A stretch of DNA of 64,000 nucleotides from Erinaceus europaeus (GCF_950295315.1 NC_080181.1:5260357-5324356); one strand, 5' to 3'; positions 33,615 to 45,154 are shown, counted from the stretch's first letter. Numbers and translations are program-made. Notes: generated by a model not told the origin, from the sequence alone.

Positions 33615-33764
33615 CAGTGGTCTGGGAGGTGGCACAGTGGATAAAGCATTAGATTCTCAAGCACGAGGTCCCGAGTTCAATCCCCAGCAGCACTTGTACC
33701 AGAGTGATGTATGGTTCTTTCTCTCTCTCCTCCTATCTTCATCATAAATAAATAAATTCTTTAA
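33615..33764 (+). mobile_element. SINE type C with 12-bp TSD
   Basis: 'cagtggtctgggaggtggc', 'caagcacgaggtcccgag', AAATAAATAAA tail. Direct repeat 'aaaaaaatcaag' at 33603-33614 and 33765-33776. Confidence 0.9.
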
Positions 33765-33954
33765 AAAAAAATCAAGTAGAGGTGATTATGCTGATCATAA
33801 CAGGAGCACAGACTGAGTGAGGACAGGCACCTCCAGCATTTGTAATTAGGTGAGCCACAGCATATACATTCATCCTATGATAATAGAGTAACAAATTTTG
33901 AGATGCTAAAGGAGATGATAAAGGGTGCATTATCAATACATTTCATATTTTTAT

Positions 33955-33995
33955 AATATAATAGTTCTCCCAATGTCACAGATATGAATTGACTA

Positions 33996-34035
<40 letters not shown>

Positions 34036-34560
34036 TTTTTCTATGGTCTTACCTTCTCCTTCTTTCTAAGTCACACCTATATTTCTTACTACTTCTGAAT
34101 GTCTTCCTTCCTTCCTTCCTTCTGCCCTCTGGTCATCTTCCCTAACATTTCTCCCCTGCTGGGAGTATGGACCAAAATTCTTTATGGGGTGCAGAAAGTG
34201 GAAGGTCTGGCTTCTGTAATTGCTTCTCTGCTGAACATGTGTGTTGGTGGGTCGATCCATACTCCCAGCCTATTTCTATCATTCCCTAGTGGGGAGATAC
34301 CTAGTTCTGGAAAGGTGAGGTTGTCTGCCAAGGGGGGTCAGGATGGAATCATAGTAGCATCTGCGATGGGTGGCTAGAAGACAGTAAGATATAAAGCAGG
34401 ACAAAATGTTTAATAAACAAGAACCAAAAATGTAGGCATACAGCAGATGAGATTAGAGATCTTGAGGTGCAAAGAGGTGAGAATAGGCTAACCTTATTTT
34501 ATGAGATTTAGGGTAGAATGGGAGATACCCTTCAGTCGGCAGAAAGAGATCTGAACAGTG
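33955..34560 (-). mobile_element. R repeat copy 4
   Basis: 'gttctcccaatgtcacagat', a TA expansion, 'gtcacacctatatttcttac', 'ggagtatggaccaaaattc', then 'gcttctgtaattgcttctctgc'. It matches 51600-52050 in the same order. Confidence 0.72.
33997..34030 (+). repeat. (TA)n microsatellite
   Basis: About 17 TA units within R copy 4. Confidence 0.95.
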
Positions 34561-34729
34561 AGTTACTGGGAGCACATTTGTTCACATGATCTAAATCCTA
34601 GAGGATTTATTACAGCTGCTTACAGAAAAAAAAAAACCACTGAATGACAAGTATAAATTCAAAAACTGAATTCAGGACATTTTATGATCAAAGCAAGTGA
34701 AAATAAGTTTTCTTTTATGACTATCTAGT

Positions 34730-34930
34730 AATAATTGAGGACTTAGCCAGCTCTGTACTAGCACTGTAAGTGCACTGCAAAGCAAGTGCTGTTGTGGTCT
34801 GCATCTCACACATGAGGGGGGAATCAGAGTGAGGGATGCTCTCCAAATCACAAAGTTGGGCAGTAGCGCAGGCAGGATTTGAATGTAAGAAGTCTGAAGG
34901 TAGAGCTTAGGGTCATAGCCACCATACTCT
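34730..34930 (+). mobile_element. MIR, ancient tRNA-derived SINE
   Basis: Core similarity to mammalian-wide interspersed repeat: 'catctcacacatgagg', then 'ccaaatcacaaagttgggc ...', 'gcaggatttgaatg'. Strongly diverged, as expected for a repeat older than the placental radiation. Confidence 0.6.
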
Positions 34931-36355
34931 CTTCATCAGCTGTGAGTTACTGATCAAACTGTCTAGATGCCCTACCGCATGGGTGGCAGTCAGTCTGATT
35001 ATTCTCTCGAGTGCTGGAGTACATATATTCCCCATGTTACATGTCACATATGTTATAGGTGGGAAATCAAATTTCAGAGGCTTAGTGGAAAATGAAAGCA
35101 CCTGGAGAAGAACTTGCATGAAAATCAGAAGAATAGAAGAAGGTTCACAGGAGGAGGCTTTGGAATTGTGTGTCAAGTAAAATAGCACTTTTGGCGCTTG
35201 GCAAGAGTCATTTCAAGGAGGAAGCAGAGATGGGATTTCAGTGGCTGTTGAGTGAGAGTGAGGTGAGGGAGCTTCTAGAGTAACATGAAGCAAAGGCAAA
35301 GTGCAGTCGATGAGGGGGAACACTTCTGAGCTGACAGACATCCTAGCATGTCTAGGTGGACCTCTGTGCAGAGAGGTTTCAGATAGAGGCAGGGGAGGAG
35401 GTCTGGGTGAGACAAAGCTCCACCAAGCAAGCAGAAAGAAGGGGTCATAGACTCCTGAAGGGTGTCAGGGAGACAGGACTTGCCGTCACAGGCAGGTCAG
35501 CCGTTTCAAGATGCCTGCTGTCAAGAGGGAGGCAGCACAAGTGAAATAAGATGCAAATTGCTGGCATATTAGTTTATTTTGGTAGGTGAATAGGAGAGCT
35601 GAGTGGTGGAGAGCCATCCCAGAATGTAGGGTCATGGGAAGACATTAGAGTTCAAAGGATGAGAAAATCACTATTAGCAAAAGGCAGATCAAAAGCTTCA
35701 TTTTGGATCACTGGGCAAATGGACTAGAACTAATAACAGTTTGTCACTGGGGACACAGCATGTAAACATCACCCAATCCCACAGAACACCCATGTATTTT
35801 TTGGAAATCAGTCTATTAATCCTTACTATGCTATTTTAAGACAAAATTACTGTGAGTCATTGGTTATGGGAACTGTTCCACCATGCAATTTTAATATCCT
35901 TTTTCCAAATTAATTGTCTTGAAACATGTCCTGAGTCTCTCTCTTGCCTGTGCTTCCAGCCAGCCCAAATCCTCCTCCCAGAGGCAGCAACCAGAAGAGA
36001 GGCAAGAGCCCCACTCCACCCCACCTCCACACATACATAGTGAGAATCTTCATAGCATCAAGATCCCCAGGCCAACTGGGTATATGTTAGAAGCTGAGAA
36101 GTACTGGTGTAGCTTCTCTTCACAATCTGTCTTAACTTCAATGAAATCTGTGTGTTCCTACCATCTCCAATGTCCAATTCAAATCTCCTAAAGAAAAAGC
36201 ATCATTTCTCATGCATATTCCCTGTAGCACGTCTTGCTCTACAACAGGATTCCAAGCTCTCCTAGCTCACTGTAGACAAGTCTTTAAAGTCATGTCGAGG
36301 TTCATCTTCCGCAGTTAGAACCTTTCCAATCGGCACATCTCAGCTCTTCTTCTGA
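34931..36355. other. No identified gene
   Basis: About 1.4 kb of the least repeat-rich DNA in the window. Open frames are under 95 codons and none is recognisable. Confidence 0.45.
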
Positions 36356-36405
36356 TTGCACATGGTAACCTGTGAACTCCACGGATGCACCACCACCCAA
36401 GCTGA
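36355..36405 (-). mobile_element. SINE head fragment
   Basis: 'catggtaacctgtgaactcc', 'gatgcaccaccacccaagc': the 5' end of a type B SINE, the rest missing. Confidence 0.5.
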
Positions 36406-36412
36406 AAATAAT

Positions 36413-36590
36413 TCTTTTTTTATTTTTTATTGGGGGATTAATATTTTACAGTGGACAGTAAATACAATAGTTTGTACATGCATAACATTTCCCAGCTTTC
36501 CACATAACAATACAACCCCCACTAGGTCCTCTGCCATCATGTTCCAGAACCTGAACCCACTCCAGAGTCCCCACTCCAGAGTCTTTTACA
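36413..36590 (-). mobile_element. L1 3' UTR fragment
   Basis: 'gggggattaatattttacag', 'gtttgtacatgcataacatt', 'acccccactaggtcctctgcc', the same 3' terminus as the L1 at 1966 and 58364. Confidence 0.85.
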
Positions 36591-36859
36591 CCACCAGGAA
36601 ACTCTGGCATAATACTACTTTAAATGTGAAGAACTTTAGAAAATTTTTTTTCTCTTTTGCAAAATAAAAATTTGTCTTCTTTCCCTTTACTTCATGCCAG
36701 CAAAATCCCAGTAGATGATTTACTCAAACCATGCCCTACTTATTAGAGGTATTATTCAAAAAGAATACTATTTTTTAAGCCATGCACGTGTTTATTTATT
36801 GTTTCAAAAGTATTTGTACTTACTGGAAAACAGACTGTGTCCTTGGCCTCACATATATT

Positions 36860-37100
36860 CTTTTTTTTTAAATAATGATCGACAAGACCATAGGATAAGA
36901 GGGGTACAATTCCCACCACTAGAGTTCTGTATCCCCTCTCCTCCCTTGAAAGCTTTCCTATTCTTTATCCCTCTGGGAGTATGGGCCCAGGATCGTTATG
37001 GGAAGCAGAAGGTGGAAGGCCTGGCTTCTGTAATTGCTTCTCCGCTGGACATGGGCGTTGGCAGGTGGATCCATTCTCCCAGCCTGTTTCTATCCAGAAA
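36860..37100 (-). mobile_element. R repeat copy 5, truncated
   Basis: T-run, 'gacaagaccataggataagagg', 'gggagtatgggcccaggatc', 'gcttctgtaattgcttctcc', ending 'cccagcctgtttctatcc'. The T-run plus truncation supports retroposition. Confidence 0.78.
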
Positions 37101-37299
37101 GAATACTTTTAAGTGATCATACTTCGTCTGCATATTTTCACAGTAAAACATAAAAAAGTGAGCAGTTCTTCAGCAAACAGCCTCTTCAGTAAATTAACTG
37201 AAGATATCTAACTTGATGTCTCTCAGTCAGTTCCAGAATCAGTGTCTCAAGAATGATGTTTGAATGTTATCATTTAATATGGTCTTAGATATATGATTT

Positions 37300-37560
37300 T
37301 GTTTTTTATAGCTTTTTTATTTTTATTAGTGAGTTAATAATAGTTGACAAGATCATAAGATTACAGAAGTATATATATATATTATGAAAAGATCATAAGA
37401 TTACAGAAGTATATATATATATTATGAAAAGATCATAAGATACAGAAGTATAATTTCACACCTCACCCATCGCCAAAGTTCTATGACACTCTCTTCCCCA
37501 ACGACAGCCATCATAGTTCTCAGAAAGTCTCAGAGAAAGTTTGGTCACTCCTTTTTGGCT
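37300..37560 (-). mobile_element. LINE-like 3' UTR family 3 fragment
   Basis: 'ttattagtgagttaataatag', 'cacctcacccatcgccaaag', 'cagaaagtctcagagaaag' share order with 61700-61850. Contains the 40-bp tandem repeat below. Confidence 0.55.
37351..37452 (+). repeat. 40-bp tandem repeat, 2.5 units
   Basis: Units at 37351-37390 and 37391-37430 are identical, each beginning 'gatcataagattacagaag' and ending 'attatgaaaa'. A third partial unit starts at 37431. Confidence 0.95.
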
Positions 37561-37834
37561 TGCTAGGTCTTGAGTTTCAGTTCCCTATATTCAACATATG
37601 AGTGAAACCATCCAGTAAATGATATGATTTTCAAATGTGGTTTTCTGTTCTCTTGATGCAGTGATTGATGTGTCCTGTTAATCTTATGGTGATTTTTATA
37701 AGATGCCATCATTTCCACAAGATAGATTGTGCTTAAGATGAAATTCAGTGGTGACCAGTAGCTAAGTACTTTTGCATAGAGCTGAAGGCCTTCCTGAGGA
37801 AACCTCATTGGGCACACCTCACAGTCTGTGATTC

Positions 37835-37878
37835 TCTCTTTTTTTTTTTCTTTTTCTTTCATTGCTTCCTTCCTTCCT

Positions 37879-37919
<41 letters not shown>

Positions 37920-38107
37920 TTTACCACCAGTGTTATTGCTGGGGCTCAGTGCTGGCACTATGAACCCACAACTCCCAGCAGCCATTTTTCCTTTCATCCC
38001 TCATGAAGAGGACCCCCTGTAGGTGGGGAATAGGGGATAGAACCATGGTCCTTGCACTTGGTAATGCGTGCACTTAACAGACAGAATATGCCACCACCCA
38101 GCCCCCC
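37835..38107 (-). mobile_element. SINE type A-long, internally deleted, CT-expanded tail
   Basis: CT/TTCC tracts, 'accaccagtgttattgctgggg', then a jump from 'ccatttttcctttcatccctc' to the head-side 'gaggaccccctgtaggtgggg'. Head ends 'ccaccacccagcccccc'. Confidence 0.8.
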
Positions 38108-38370
38108 AGTCAGCAACTCTCCACCGCATGGGAGGGGTTTGTATTAGCTGGCTTCAGTCCTTTCAAGTTGACTCCCAACATGGAGGTTCATAATTAAGTA
38201 AACAGTAAACCTCTTTCTTCAGTAAAGTGAATAATTTAAGGAATGCCTAGGCTCACATATTTGTTGAAAGTGTGACTTTGCACTATGACTAATTATAAAA
38301 CTCAGACTAAAAATGCTTGACTGATTAATAGGAGACACCAACAATTGTTTTAAATATATTTTAAATTCTT

Positions 38371-38530
38371 GTGGTCCGGGAGGTGGCGCAGTGGCTCAGG
38401 CACTAGACTCTCAAGCATGAGGTCCTGAGTTCAATCTCCCGCAGTACATGCACCAGAGTGATGTCTAGTTCTTTCTCTCTCTCTCTCCTATCTTTCTCAT
38501 TAATAAATAAATAAATAAAATCTTTAATAT
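38371..38530 (+). mobile_element. SINE type C
   Basis: 'gtggtccgggaggtggcgc', 'caagcatgaggtcctgag', AAATAAATAAA tail. Target repeat 'attaaattctt'-like on both sides. Confidence 0.9.
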
Positions 38531-38581
38531 ATATATTAAATTCTTTTCCAAAATCAGCTGTGGGGTGCATTTAAAAAATTG

Positions 38582-38862
38582 TTTTAATTATATTTATTTA
38601 TTTATTTTCCCTTTTGTTGCCCTTGTTGTTTTTAGTCTTGCTGCTGTTATTGAAGTCGTCGTTGCTGGATAGGACAGAGAGAAATGGAGAGAGGAGGGGA
38701 AGACAGAGGGGGAGAGAAAGACAGACACCTGCAGACCTGCTTCACTGCCTGTGAAGCGACTCCCCTGCAGGTGGGGAGCCGGGGGCTCAAACCCGGATCC
38801 TTATGCCAGTCTTTGCACTTTGTGCCATGTGCACTTAACCACTGCACTACCGCCCAACTCCC
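38582..38862 (-). mobile_element. SINE type A
   Basis: 'cccttttgttgcccttgttg', 'gaagtcgtcgttgctgg', purine body, head ending 'ctaccgcccaactcccc'. 'tgtggg(g)tgcattt' flanks both sides. Confidence 0.92.
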
Positions 38863-39003
38863 CTTGTGGGTGCATTTTTAAGAGAACAAGCACCAATTTC
38901 TCACCAATACTTTTTTTTCAACTACAGGCGAGCAACAGTGTGACCTTTGCACACTCCGCTCATGCTGTGCTGCTGCTGCTTCTGTGTCTTCGTCTTCTTT
39001 TTT

Positions 39004-39338
39004 TTTCTTTTCCCTCCAGGGTTACTGCTGGGCTCGGTGCCCGCACCATGAATCCACCGCTCCTGGAGACCATCTTTCCCCCTTTTTGTTGCCCTTGTTG
39101 TTGTAGCCTCGCTGTGGTTATCATTATCGCCATTGTTGATGTTGTTCGTTGTTGGATAGGACAGAGAGAAATGGAGAGAGGAGGGGAAGACAGAGAGGAG
39201 GAGAGACAGACAGACACCTGCAGACCTGCTTCACCACCTGTGAAGCGACTCCCCTGCAGGTGGGGAGCCGGGGGCTCGAACCAGGATCCTTACGCCGGTC
39301 CCTGCGCTTTGCGGCACATGCGCTACCACCCGACCCCC
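39004..39338 (-). mobile_element. SINE type A-long with 16-bp TSD
   Basis: 3' module, linker, body and head complete, ending 'ctaccacccgaccccc'. Direct repeat 'cttcgtcttctttttt' near 38988-39003 and 39339-39354. Confidence 0.93.
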
Positions 39339-39354
39339 CTTCGTCTTCTTTTTT

Positions 39355-39634
39355 GCCACCAGGGCTCTCTCTGGGGCATGGTGACAGTACTCCAGTACCA
39401 CCGCTCCTGGCAGCCATTTTTTTCCTTTTTTTCTTTTGCTTTCTATTTTTTATTTGATAGAACAGAGAGAAATTGATAGGAGCGGGGGAGATAGAGGAAA
39501 AGACAAAGAGAGATGCCTGCAGACCTGCTTCACCGCTTCTGAAGCCTTCCTCCTCCAGGTGGGTAGTGGGGGCTCAAACCCACGCCTTTGAGCATGGTGA
39601 TATGTACCTTCAAGATGGTGCGCCACCACCCGGC
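39355..39634 (-). mobile_element. SINE type A/B-long, older
   Basis: 'gccaccagggctctctctgggg', T-rich linker, 'tttgatagaacagagagaaattg', 'gggctcaaacccacgcc', 'gtgcgccaccacccggc'. It touches the TSD of the previous SINE. Confidence 0.85.
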
Positions 39635-39679
39635 GGATGTGCTTCCTTTCTCTCTACACTGCTTAGAAATCTCTTCCCC

Positions 39680-39999
39680 TGGGGGTCGGGCGGTGGCGCA
39701 GCGGGTTAAGCGCACGTGGCGCAAAGCGCAAGGACCGGCATAAGGATCCCCGTTCAAGCCCCCGGCTCCCTACCTTCAAGGGAGTCGCTTCTCAGGCGGT
39801 GAAACAGGTCTGCAGGTGTCTGTCTTTATCTCCCCCTCTCTGTGTTCCCCTCCTCTCTCCATGTCTCTCTGTCCTATCCAACAACGAACAATGGCAATAA
39901 TAATAACCACAACGAGCGTGCAACAAAAGGGGAAAAAAATGGCCTCTAGGAGTGGTGGCACCGAGCCCAGCAATAACCCTGGAGGAAAAAAAAAAAAAA
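39680..39999 (+). mobile_element. SINE type A-long, near-complete
   Basis: 'gggtcgggcggtggcgcagcggg' through 'ccctggagg' and poly(A). 'gaaatctcttcccct' (left) and 'gaagtctcttcccct' (right) flank it, one mismatch. Confidence 0.93.
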
Positions 40000-40095
40000 G
40001 AAGTCTCTTCCCCTTTTTTCAGTCGGCTGTATTCTCAACCACTAAGAGATCTCTATAAATTTCCTTCACAGTTTACTTTTGTTTTGTTTTGTTTT

Positions 40096-40387
40096 GTTTT
40101 TTGCCTCCAGGGTTATCACTGGGGCTCTGTGCCAACACTACAAATCCACTGCTCCTGGAGGCCATTTTCCCATTTTATTAGCTAGGACAGAGAGAAATTA
40201 AGAGAAGAGGGGCAATAGAGAGGGGGAGAGAAAGATGGACACCTGCAGACCTGCTTCACCACTTGTGAAGCATTCTCCCTGCATGTGGGGAGCCAGGGGC
40301 TTGAACCAGGATCTTTGCACAGGTCCTTATGCTCCTTCCTATGTGCACTTAACCCGGTGTACCACTGCCTGCCACCGCCTGCCTCCA
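40096..40387 (-). mobile_element. SINE type A-long
   Basis: (TTTTG)n, 'gcctccagggttatcactgggg', short linker, purine body, 'ggggcttgaaccaggatc', head ending in a partly repeated 'accgcctgcctcc'. Confidence 0.88.
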
Positions 40388-40399
40388 CTCCCCCATTTT

Positions 40400-40610
40400 T
40401 TTGTTGTCACTAACATTATTGCTGGAGTTCAGTGCTGCCACTACTAACCCATTGCTCCCAGCTGTGTATGTGAAGCTTCCTTCCCCTTTGCATCATGCTT
40501 CCCTGTGGTGGTCTGGGCCTCATAGCCAGGGCAGTAAGTATGGCAAAGCATATGCTCCACCTGTGAGCCATTCCCACACCCCCCAAAGCTTTGTTTACTT
40601 TCCCACAGGA
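40400..40610 (-). mobile_element. SINE fragment, old
   Basis: 'gtcactaacattattgctgg', 'ccattgctcccagctgtg', then poorly matched sequence. Confidence 0.5.
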
Positions 40611-40699
40611 GAGAATAAGAGAAACCAGGAACCTCTCTAATCATAGGAGGTGTCTCCTGTGTTCTCCCCACTGGGCCTCCTTTCTAGTCCCTAGCCTTG

Positions 40700-40790
40700 T
40701 TTGTTCCTCTCTCTTCCCTCCTTTTCTTTTCTTTTCTTCCTTTTCCTTTCCTTTTCTCTTCCTTTCTTCTCTTTCTCTTTCTTTCTTTCT
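40700..40790 (+). repeat. CT-rich simple repeat
   Basis: (CCTTTT)n/(CTTT)n pyrimidine tract at the tail of the adjoining minus-strand SINE. Confidence 0.9.
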
Positions 40791-40791
40791 A

Positions 40792-40915
40792 TTTTATCAG
40801 AGCACTGCTCAGCTCAAGTTCATAGTGGTGCTGGGAATTGAACCTGGGACTTTTGGTGACTCGGACATTAAAATCTTTTTGCATAACCATTATGCTATCT
40901 CCCCAACCCTACTGC
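40792..40915 (-). mobile_element. SINE type D
   Basis: 'cagagcactgctcagctc', 'ggtgctgggaattgaacctggg', 'tttgcataaccattatgctatctcccc'. Confidence 0.82.
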
Positions 40916-40949
40916 TTTCCTTAGCCTTTTTTTTATCTATTTGATTTTT

Positions 40950-41229
40950 TATATTTATTTATTTATTTTCCCTTTTTGTTGCCCTTGTTATTTTATGTTG
41001 TTGTTATAGTTATTGTTGTTGTTACTGATGTCGTCGTTGTTGGATAGGACAGAGAGAAATGGAGAGAGGAGGGGAAGATAGAGAGGGGGAGAGAAAGATA
41101 GACACCTGCAGACCTGCTTTACCACTTGTGAAGCGACTCACCTGCAGGTGGGGAGCCGGGGGCTCGAACTGGGATCCTGAAGCCGGTCCTTGCACTTTGC
41201 ACCACCCACTATGCTACTGCCCAGCTCCC
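40950..41229 (-). mobile_element. SINE type A
   Basis: 'tatttatttatttattttccc', GTT linker, body, 'ggctcgaactgggatcc', head ending 'ctactgcccagctccc'. Confidence 0.92.
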
Positions 41230-41231
41230 TC

Positions 41232-41745
41232 TTTTTTCATAACCTTTTTTCATAACCCATAGATCGTCTTGTAAATCAAAAACCCTCATTCTACTGTCTT
41301 CATTAGACAGTGTGAGAAAATACTAATGGGGTCAGTTTCTCTCATGACATCAGAGGTTTGTGCAACTGAAAACAATTGAATGAATGATAACATCAGAGCT
41401 TTTACTCATAGCAACCAAAATTGGTGAGGAGTATGCATGTAGCCCTTTGGAGAAAGGAAGACAAGTAACAGGAAACATCCTTCCAGCTGTACTGAGCTAA
41501 ATGAGGAATGTAACATCGAAATGTTCTTAAGAAACATGACTTTATGACCTCAGTAAATTTAGAAGTAATCATTTTCCAAAGGAGAAGTGTTTGATCCTAC
41601 ACACATTTTTAAATGATCTTGAAGACTTTGTGTGCCACGACTAATTCAAATACATGAAGAAATGAGAAAGAAATCTTTCCTACTATTAATTACATTCTTC
41701 CTGACTTCACAAAGCCTCCTAGAAGTTTAAGAATATGGTCTTACG
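41232..41745. other. No identified feature
   Basis: Single-copy-looking, AT-rich. Confidence 0.4.
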
Positions 41746-41751
41746 GGAGTG

Positions 41752-41945
41752 AAGCTGGGTGGTGGCACAGCCAGATGAGTGCGCACGTTACCATTTACAA
41801 AGACCCGGGTTCAAGCACCACTCCCCATCTGCAGAGGGGGAGCTTCACAGCAGTGAAGCAGATCTATAGCTGTCTGTCTTTCCCTCTCCCTCTGTATCTC
41901 CACTTCCTTTCTCAATTGCTCTCTGTGCTATCAAATAGAAAGAGA
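41752..41945 (+). mobile_element. SINE type B
   Basis: 'gaagctgggtggtggcacagcc', 'aagacccgggttcaagcacc', CT body, 'caaatagaaagagaagaag'. Confidence 0.85.
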
Positions 41946-41951
41946 AGAAGG

Positions 41952-42237
41952 GGGAGCTGGGTGGTAGTGCAGTGGGTTAAGTGAAGGTGGTACAAAGCGC
42001 AAGGACCAGCGTAAGGATCCCAGTTCGAGCCCCCGGCTCCCCAGCTGCAGGGAAGTCGCTTCACAGGTGGTGAAGCAAGTCTGCAGGTGTCTGTCTTTCT
42101 CTCCCCCTCTCTGTCTTCCCCTCCTCGCTCCATTTCTCTCTGTCCTATCCAACAACGACAACAATAATAACTACAACAATGAAACAACAAGGGCAACAAA
42201 AGCAAATAAATAAGTAAATAAATATTTTTTTAAAAAA
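41952..42237 (+). mobile_element. SINE type A inserted in the tail of the preceding SINE
   Basis: Complete to 'aaataaataagtaaataaat'. 'gaaagagaagaag' before and 'gaaagagaagtag' after it are the target duplication from the older SINE's tail. Confidence 0.92.
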
Positions 42238-42267
42238 AGAAAGAGAAGTAGAAGGGGAAGGTCTTAG

Positions 42268-42370
42268 GTTGATGGCTCTCCAACTTCAGTAAGCATCAAA
42301 ATCATCCAGAGGACTTTTTAAGACAGTGTTTACCCTACACACAGAATTCCTAACTCTAAAATTTGAAGAG
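42268..42370 (+). mobile_element. MER5A-like hAT fragment
   Basis: 'gatggctctccaacttcagtaagcatcaaaatcatccagagg' (read 42271 on) fits the start of the MER5A consensus as I remember it. Non-autonomous DNA transposon remnant. Confidence 0.6.
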
Positions 42371-42371
42371 T

Positions 42372-42410
42372 GTGTATGTGCGTGTCTGTGTGTGTATGTG
42401 TGTGTGCTGA
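42372..42410 (+). repeat. (TG)n-rich tract
   Basis: Interrupted GT repeat, 'gtgtgtatgtgcgtgtctg...'. Confidence 0.85.
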
Positions 42411-42818
42411 AAAATTAACAACTCAATGAAAAGGATAAGGTGTCCCTCTAGGGTCTGGTATGGCAGTAAGAAATCCTATTAGGTGGTCTCTATATAACTC
42501 TTTCAAAGTGCATGATGATGACAGGGTCCCTGTAGCTGACAGTGATGAGATGTTTGGTGCTGTCCCAAGGGAACAGGTTAGCTTTATCTGTCCCTTTTCT
42601 GTGACCTGAACTAGACCATGGGCTTCACATTGAAAATGTCCTCAGAGAATAACCAGTCAAATATCACTGGTGCCATTTACAGAGGAAAATATATCTGAAG
42701 TGACTGGAAATACAAATTAAAGGGAAGTCAGAGGATGGGGGGTTATGAGAAAAGCCTAAGTGCTTTCACCTGTGGCCTGCTGTCATGGCAATTTGGCTAG
42801 GCTGTTGTGAAAATATAT
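42411..42818. other. No identified feature
   Basis: Single-copy-looking DNA. Confidence 0.4.
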
Positions 42819-42820
42819 TC

Positions 42821-43121
42821 TTTTTTTTTCCTTGCCTCCAGGGTTATTGCTAGGGCTTCTTGCCTATACTATGAATCCACTGCTCCTAGAGGCCATTTTT
42901 CCATTGTTGTTGCTGTTATTATTATTGCTGCTATTGTTGTTGCATCGGACAGAGAAATTGAGAGAGGAGGGAAGATGGAGGGGGGAGAGAGAGATACCTG
43001 CAGACCTGCTTCACCACTTGTGAGGTGCCCCCTGCCTGCAGGTGGTGGGGGCGGGGCTCAAACTGGGATCCTTGTTCTTCGCACTACGCGGCTTAACCCG
43101 GTGCACTACCTACCGGCCCCC
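42821..43121 (-). mobile_element. SINE type A-long
   Basis: T-run, 'gcctccagggttattgctaggg', short linker, purine body, 'gggctcaaactgggatcc', head ending 'cctaccggccccc'. Confidence 0.88.
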
Positions 43122-43124
43122 CAA

Positions 43125-43701
43125 GAAAGTCTGTTCTAAGCTGTAAGAATGGGTCTTGGCTTCATATGAAAACTAAGCATTCCAGTTTCCTCTCTGTGGC
43201 CATGGTCTTCTTCTTTCTTTCCTTTCTAATACCAAATAGTGGAAACTTCCTGTTGGTGGTTTTCATTAAATTAGACCACCAGCAGGCCCACATAAAAGTG
43301 ACGTTTCATATGGTTTTATTTAAAGAGAATTCAAGTCACAACATTTCTAGAGGGCAGTTTTGGCTGTATAAATCAAAAGCTGTCTTAAAAAATATATTAT
43401 TTTTGACTCAGCAAATTCATTTCTTGGAATTTATCTTGAGAGAAAGTGTCTTCAATGAAAAAGTTTCCCCAAATGTTGAGCGGTATGGGTCTTCGCAGAG
43501 CAGTGCTTATTTTTAAAACACTAAAAAAAATCTCAATGTCTAATAGTGTGAATTCTTTTAAGCAGGGCCTTGCTCAGCTTTGGCAAAAGTCTTCTGCATA
43601 ACCAATAAGCTATCTTCCAGTCTACTATAATCTTGTTAAATCTGCAGTAGATTCATCTAACCCATTTAAAAATTACCATTGAATTTTTAGATGTGATAGA
43701 A

Positions 43702-43705
<4 letters not shown>
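43125..43705. other. No identified gene
   Basis: Contains a 116-codon open stretch (43166-43516, plus) without a recognisable domain. Its AT-rich composition suggests chance. An old type D fragment may lie at 43561-43622 ('aagcagggccttgctcagc'). Confidence 0.4.

Positions 43706-43707
<2 letters not shown>

Positions 43708-43743
<36 letters not shown>
43708..43743 (+). repeat. (TG)n microsatellite
   Basis: About 18 TG units ending exactly at a SINE head. Confidence 0.95.
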
Positions 43744-43744
<1 letters not shown>

Positions 43745-43746
<2 letters not shown>

Positions 43747-43962
43747 GGCTGGGTGGTGGTGCACCTGGTTGAGCACATGTTACAGTGTGCAAGGACCCAG
43801 GTTCAAGTCCCTGGTCCCCACCTATGGGGGAAAGCTTTTTAAGTGGTGAAATAGTGCTGCTGGTGTCTCTCTTTCTCTCTCCCTCTTGATCTCCCTTTTC
43901 CCTCTTGAGTTCTGGCTATTTCTATCCAGTAAATAAATAAATATATTTTTAAAGAGATAGTA
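43745..43962 (+). mobile_element. SINE type B
   Basis: 'gggctgggtggtggtgcacctggtt', 'aggacccaggttcaagtccc', CT body, 'agtaaataaataaatat'. Confidence 0.9.
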
Positions 43963-43964
43963 TA

Positions 43965-44795
43965 TAGTATAACATTTAATAAAATAATACAAATATTTTA
44001 TTCTAAATTATTATTTTAGAGAAATGTGTCTGAGAGCAAAGGAAAGGCAATAAGTAAATATCAACATATCAGTTGATCTAGATAATAATGATTAACTTTT
44101 TTCTTACACAGATATTTTACAATAAGTTGTATAAGTCTAGTAGTAAAAAATTTATTTTAATCATTTTAACATAATCATGCCAATGTTTTTACCCCATAGA
44201 AGCTAATGAAAGTATTTGGGAACTATATAGAAGTTAATTTTACCTTCACATATAAACACATTAATCAGGTCATGTAATCTCCATATGGTAAGATCTCACT
44301 GAGTCACAAGCAATAAGGAAAAAAAAATTGTCTAAATTAATCAGTGGAAATATCAACAAGATCATTTAAGTTTGTTTTATAACCAAAAATACAGTCCCAT
44401 AAGGACCTCATAGGATGAATTAATCACAGCATTTATTGAAAGAAACCATTTGGTTATTAAGGTGGTATGGGATAAAATACTTTCTGACTGAAAATGAATA
44501 AAATGTGTGTAGAATTATTTGATTGTGTTTTGTTTCCTTGGAACCTCATTCATTTCAGATAAACATAAAGAAGGAATGGGGGGCAAGAGACCACAGGCTG
44601 GAAACTCTCTACAGTGCTGTAGAGGCCAGGCATGGCCCTAGCCCTGGCCCTGGCCCAGGGCAGAACACATGGCAAAGCCGCATACTGTCCAGGTGAGCTA
44701 TTTTGTCAGCCATATTTTATTTATTTGTATTCAGTGTCTAGTATGTGGTTCTTCTGTTCATGCGACGGCAAATATTTCAATAGCTACTCTTTATA
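43965..44795. other. No identified gene
   Basis: AT-rich, with a short CCCTGG-type tandem at 44635-44658. Nothing else seen. Confidence 0.4.
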
Positions 44796-44809
44796 GAATA
44801 GAAATTCAG

Positions 44810-45154
44810 GGGGCTGGGCAGAAGCGCAGAGGGTTAAGCACAGGTGGCGCAATGAGCAAGGATCAGGGTAATGATCCCGGTTTGAGCCCCCTGCTCCCCA
44901 CCTGCAGGGTGGTCGCTTCACAGGTGGTGAAGCAGGGCTGCAGGTGTCTGTCTTTCTCTCCCCCTCTCTGTCTCCCCTCCTTTCTCCATTTCTCTGTCCT
45001 GTCAAACAACGACAGCAATAACAACAATAATAATAATAACAACTATAAATAACAATGGCAACAAAAGGGAAAAAATAGCCTCCAGGAGCAGTGGGTTCAT
45101 AGTGCAGGCACTGAGCCCCAGCAATAACCCTGGAGGCAAAAAAAAAAAAAAAAA
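44810..45154 (+). mobile_element. SINE type A-long with 10-bp TSD
   Basis: Complete head to A-tail. Direct repeat 'agaaattcag' at 44800-44809 and 45155-45164. Confidence 0.93.

Noticed and set aside
38751..39476. 241-codon open frame
   Set aside because: It runs through several minus-strand SINEs and the 38.9-kb spacer. The translation is the recurring SINE peptide pattern (for example TCRPASPPVKRLPCRWGAG).
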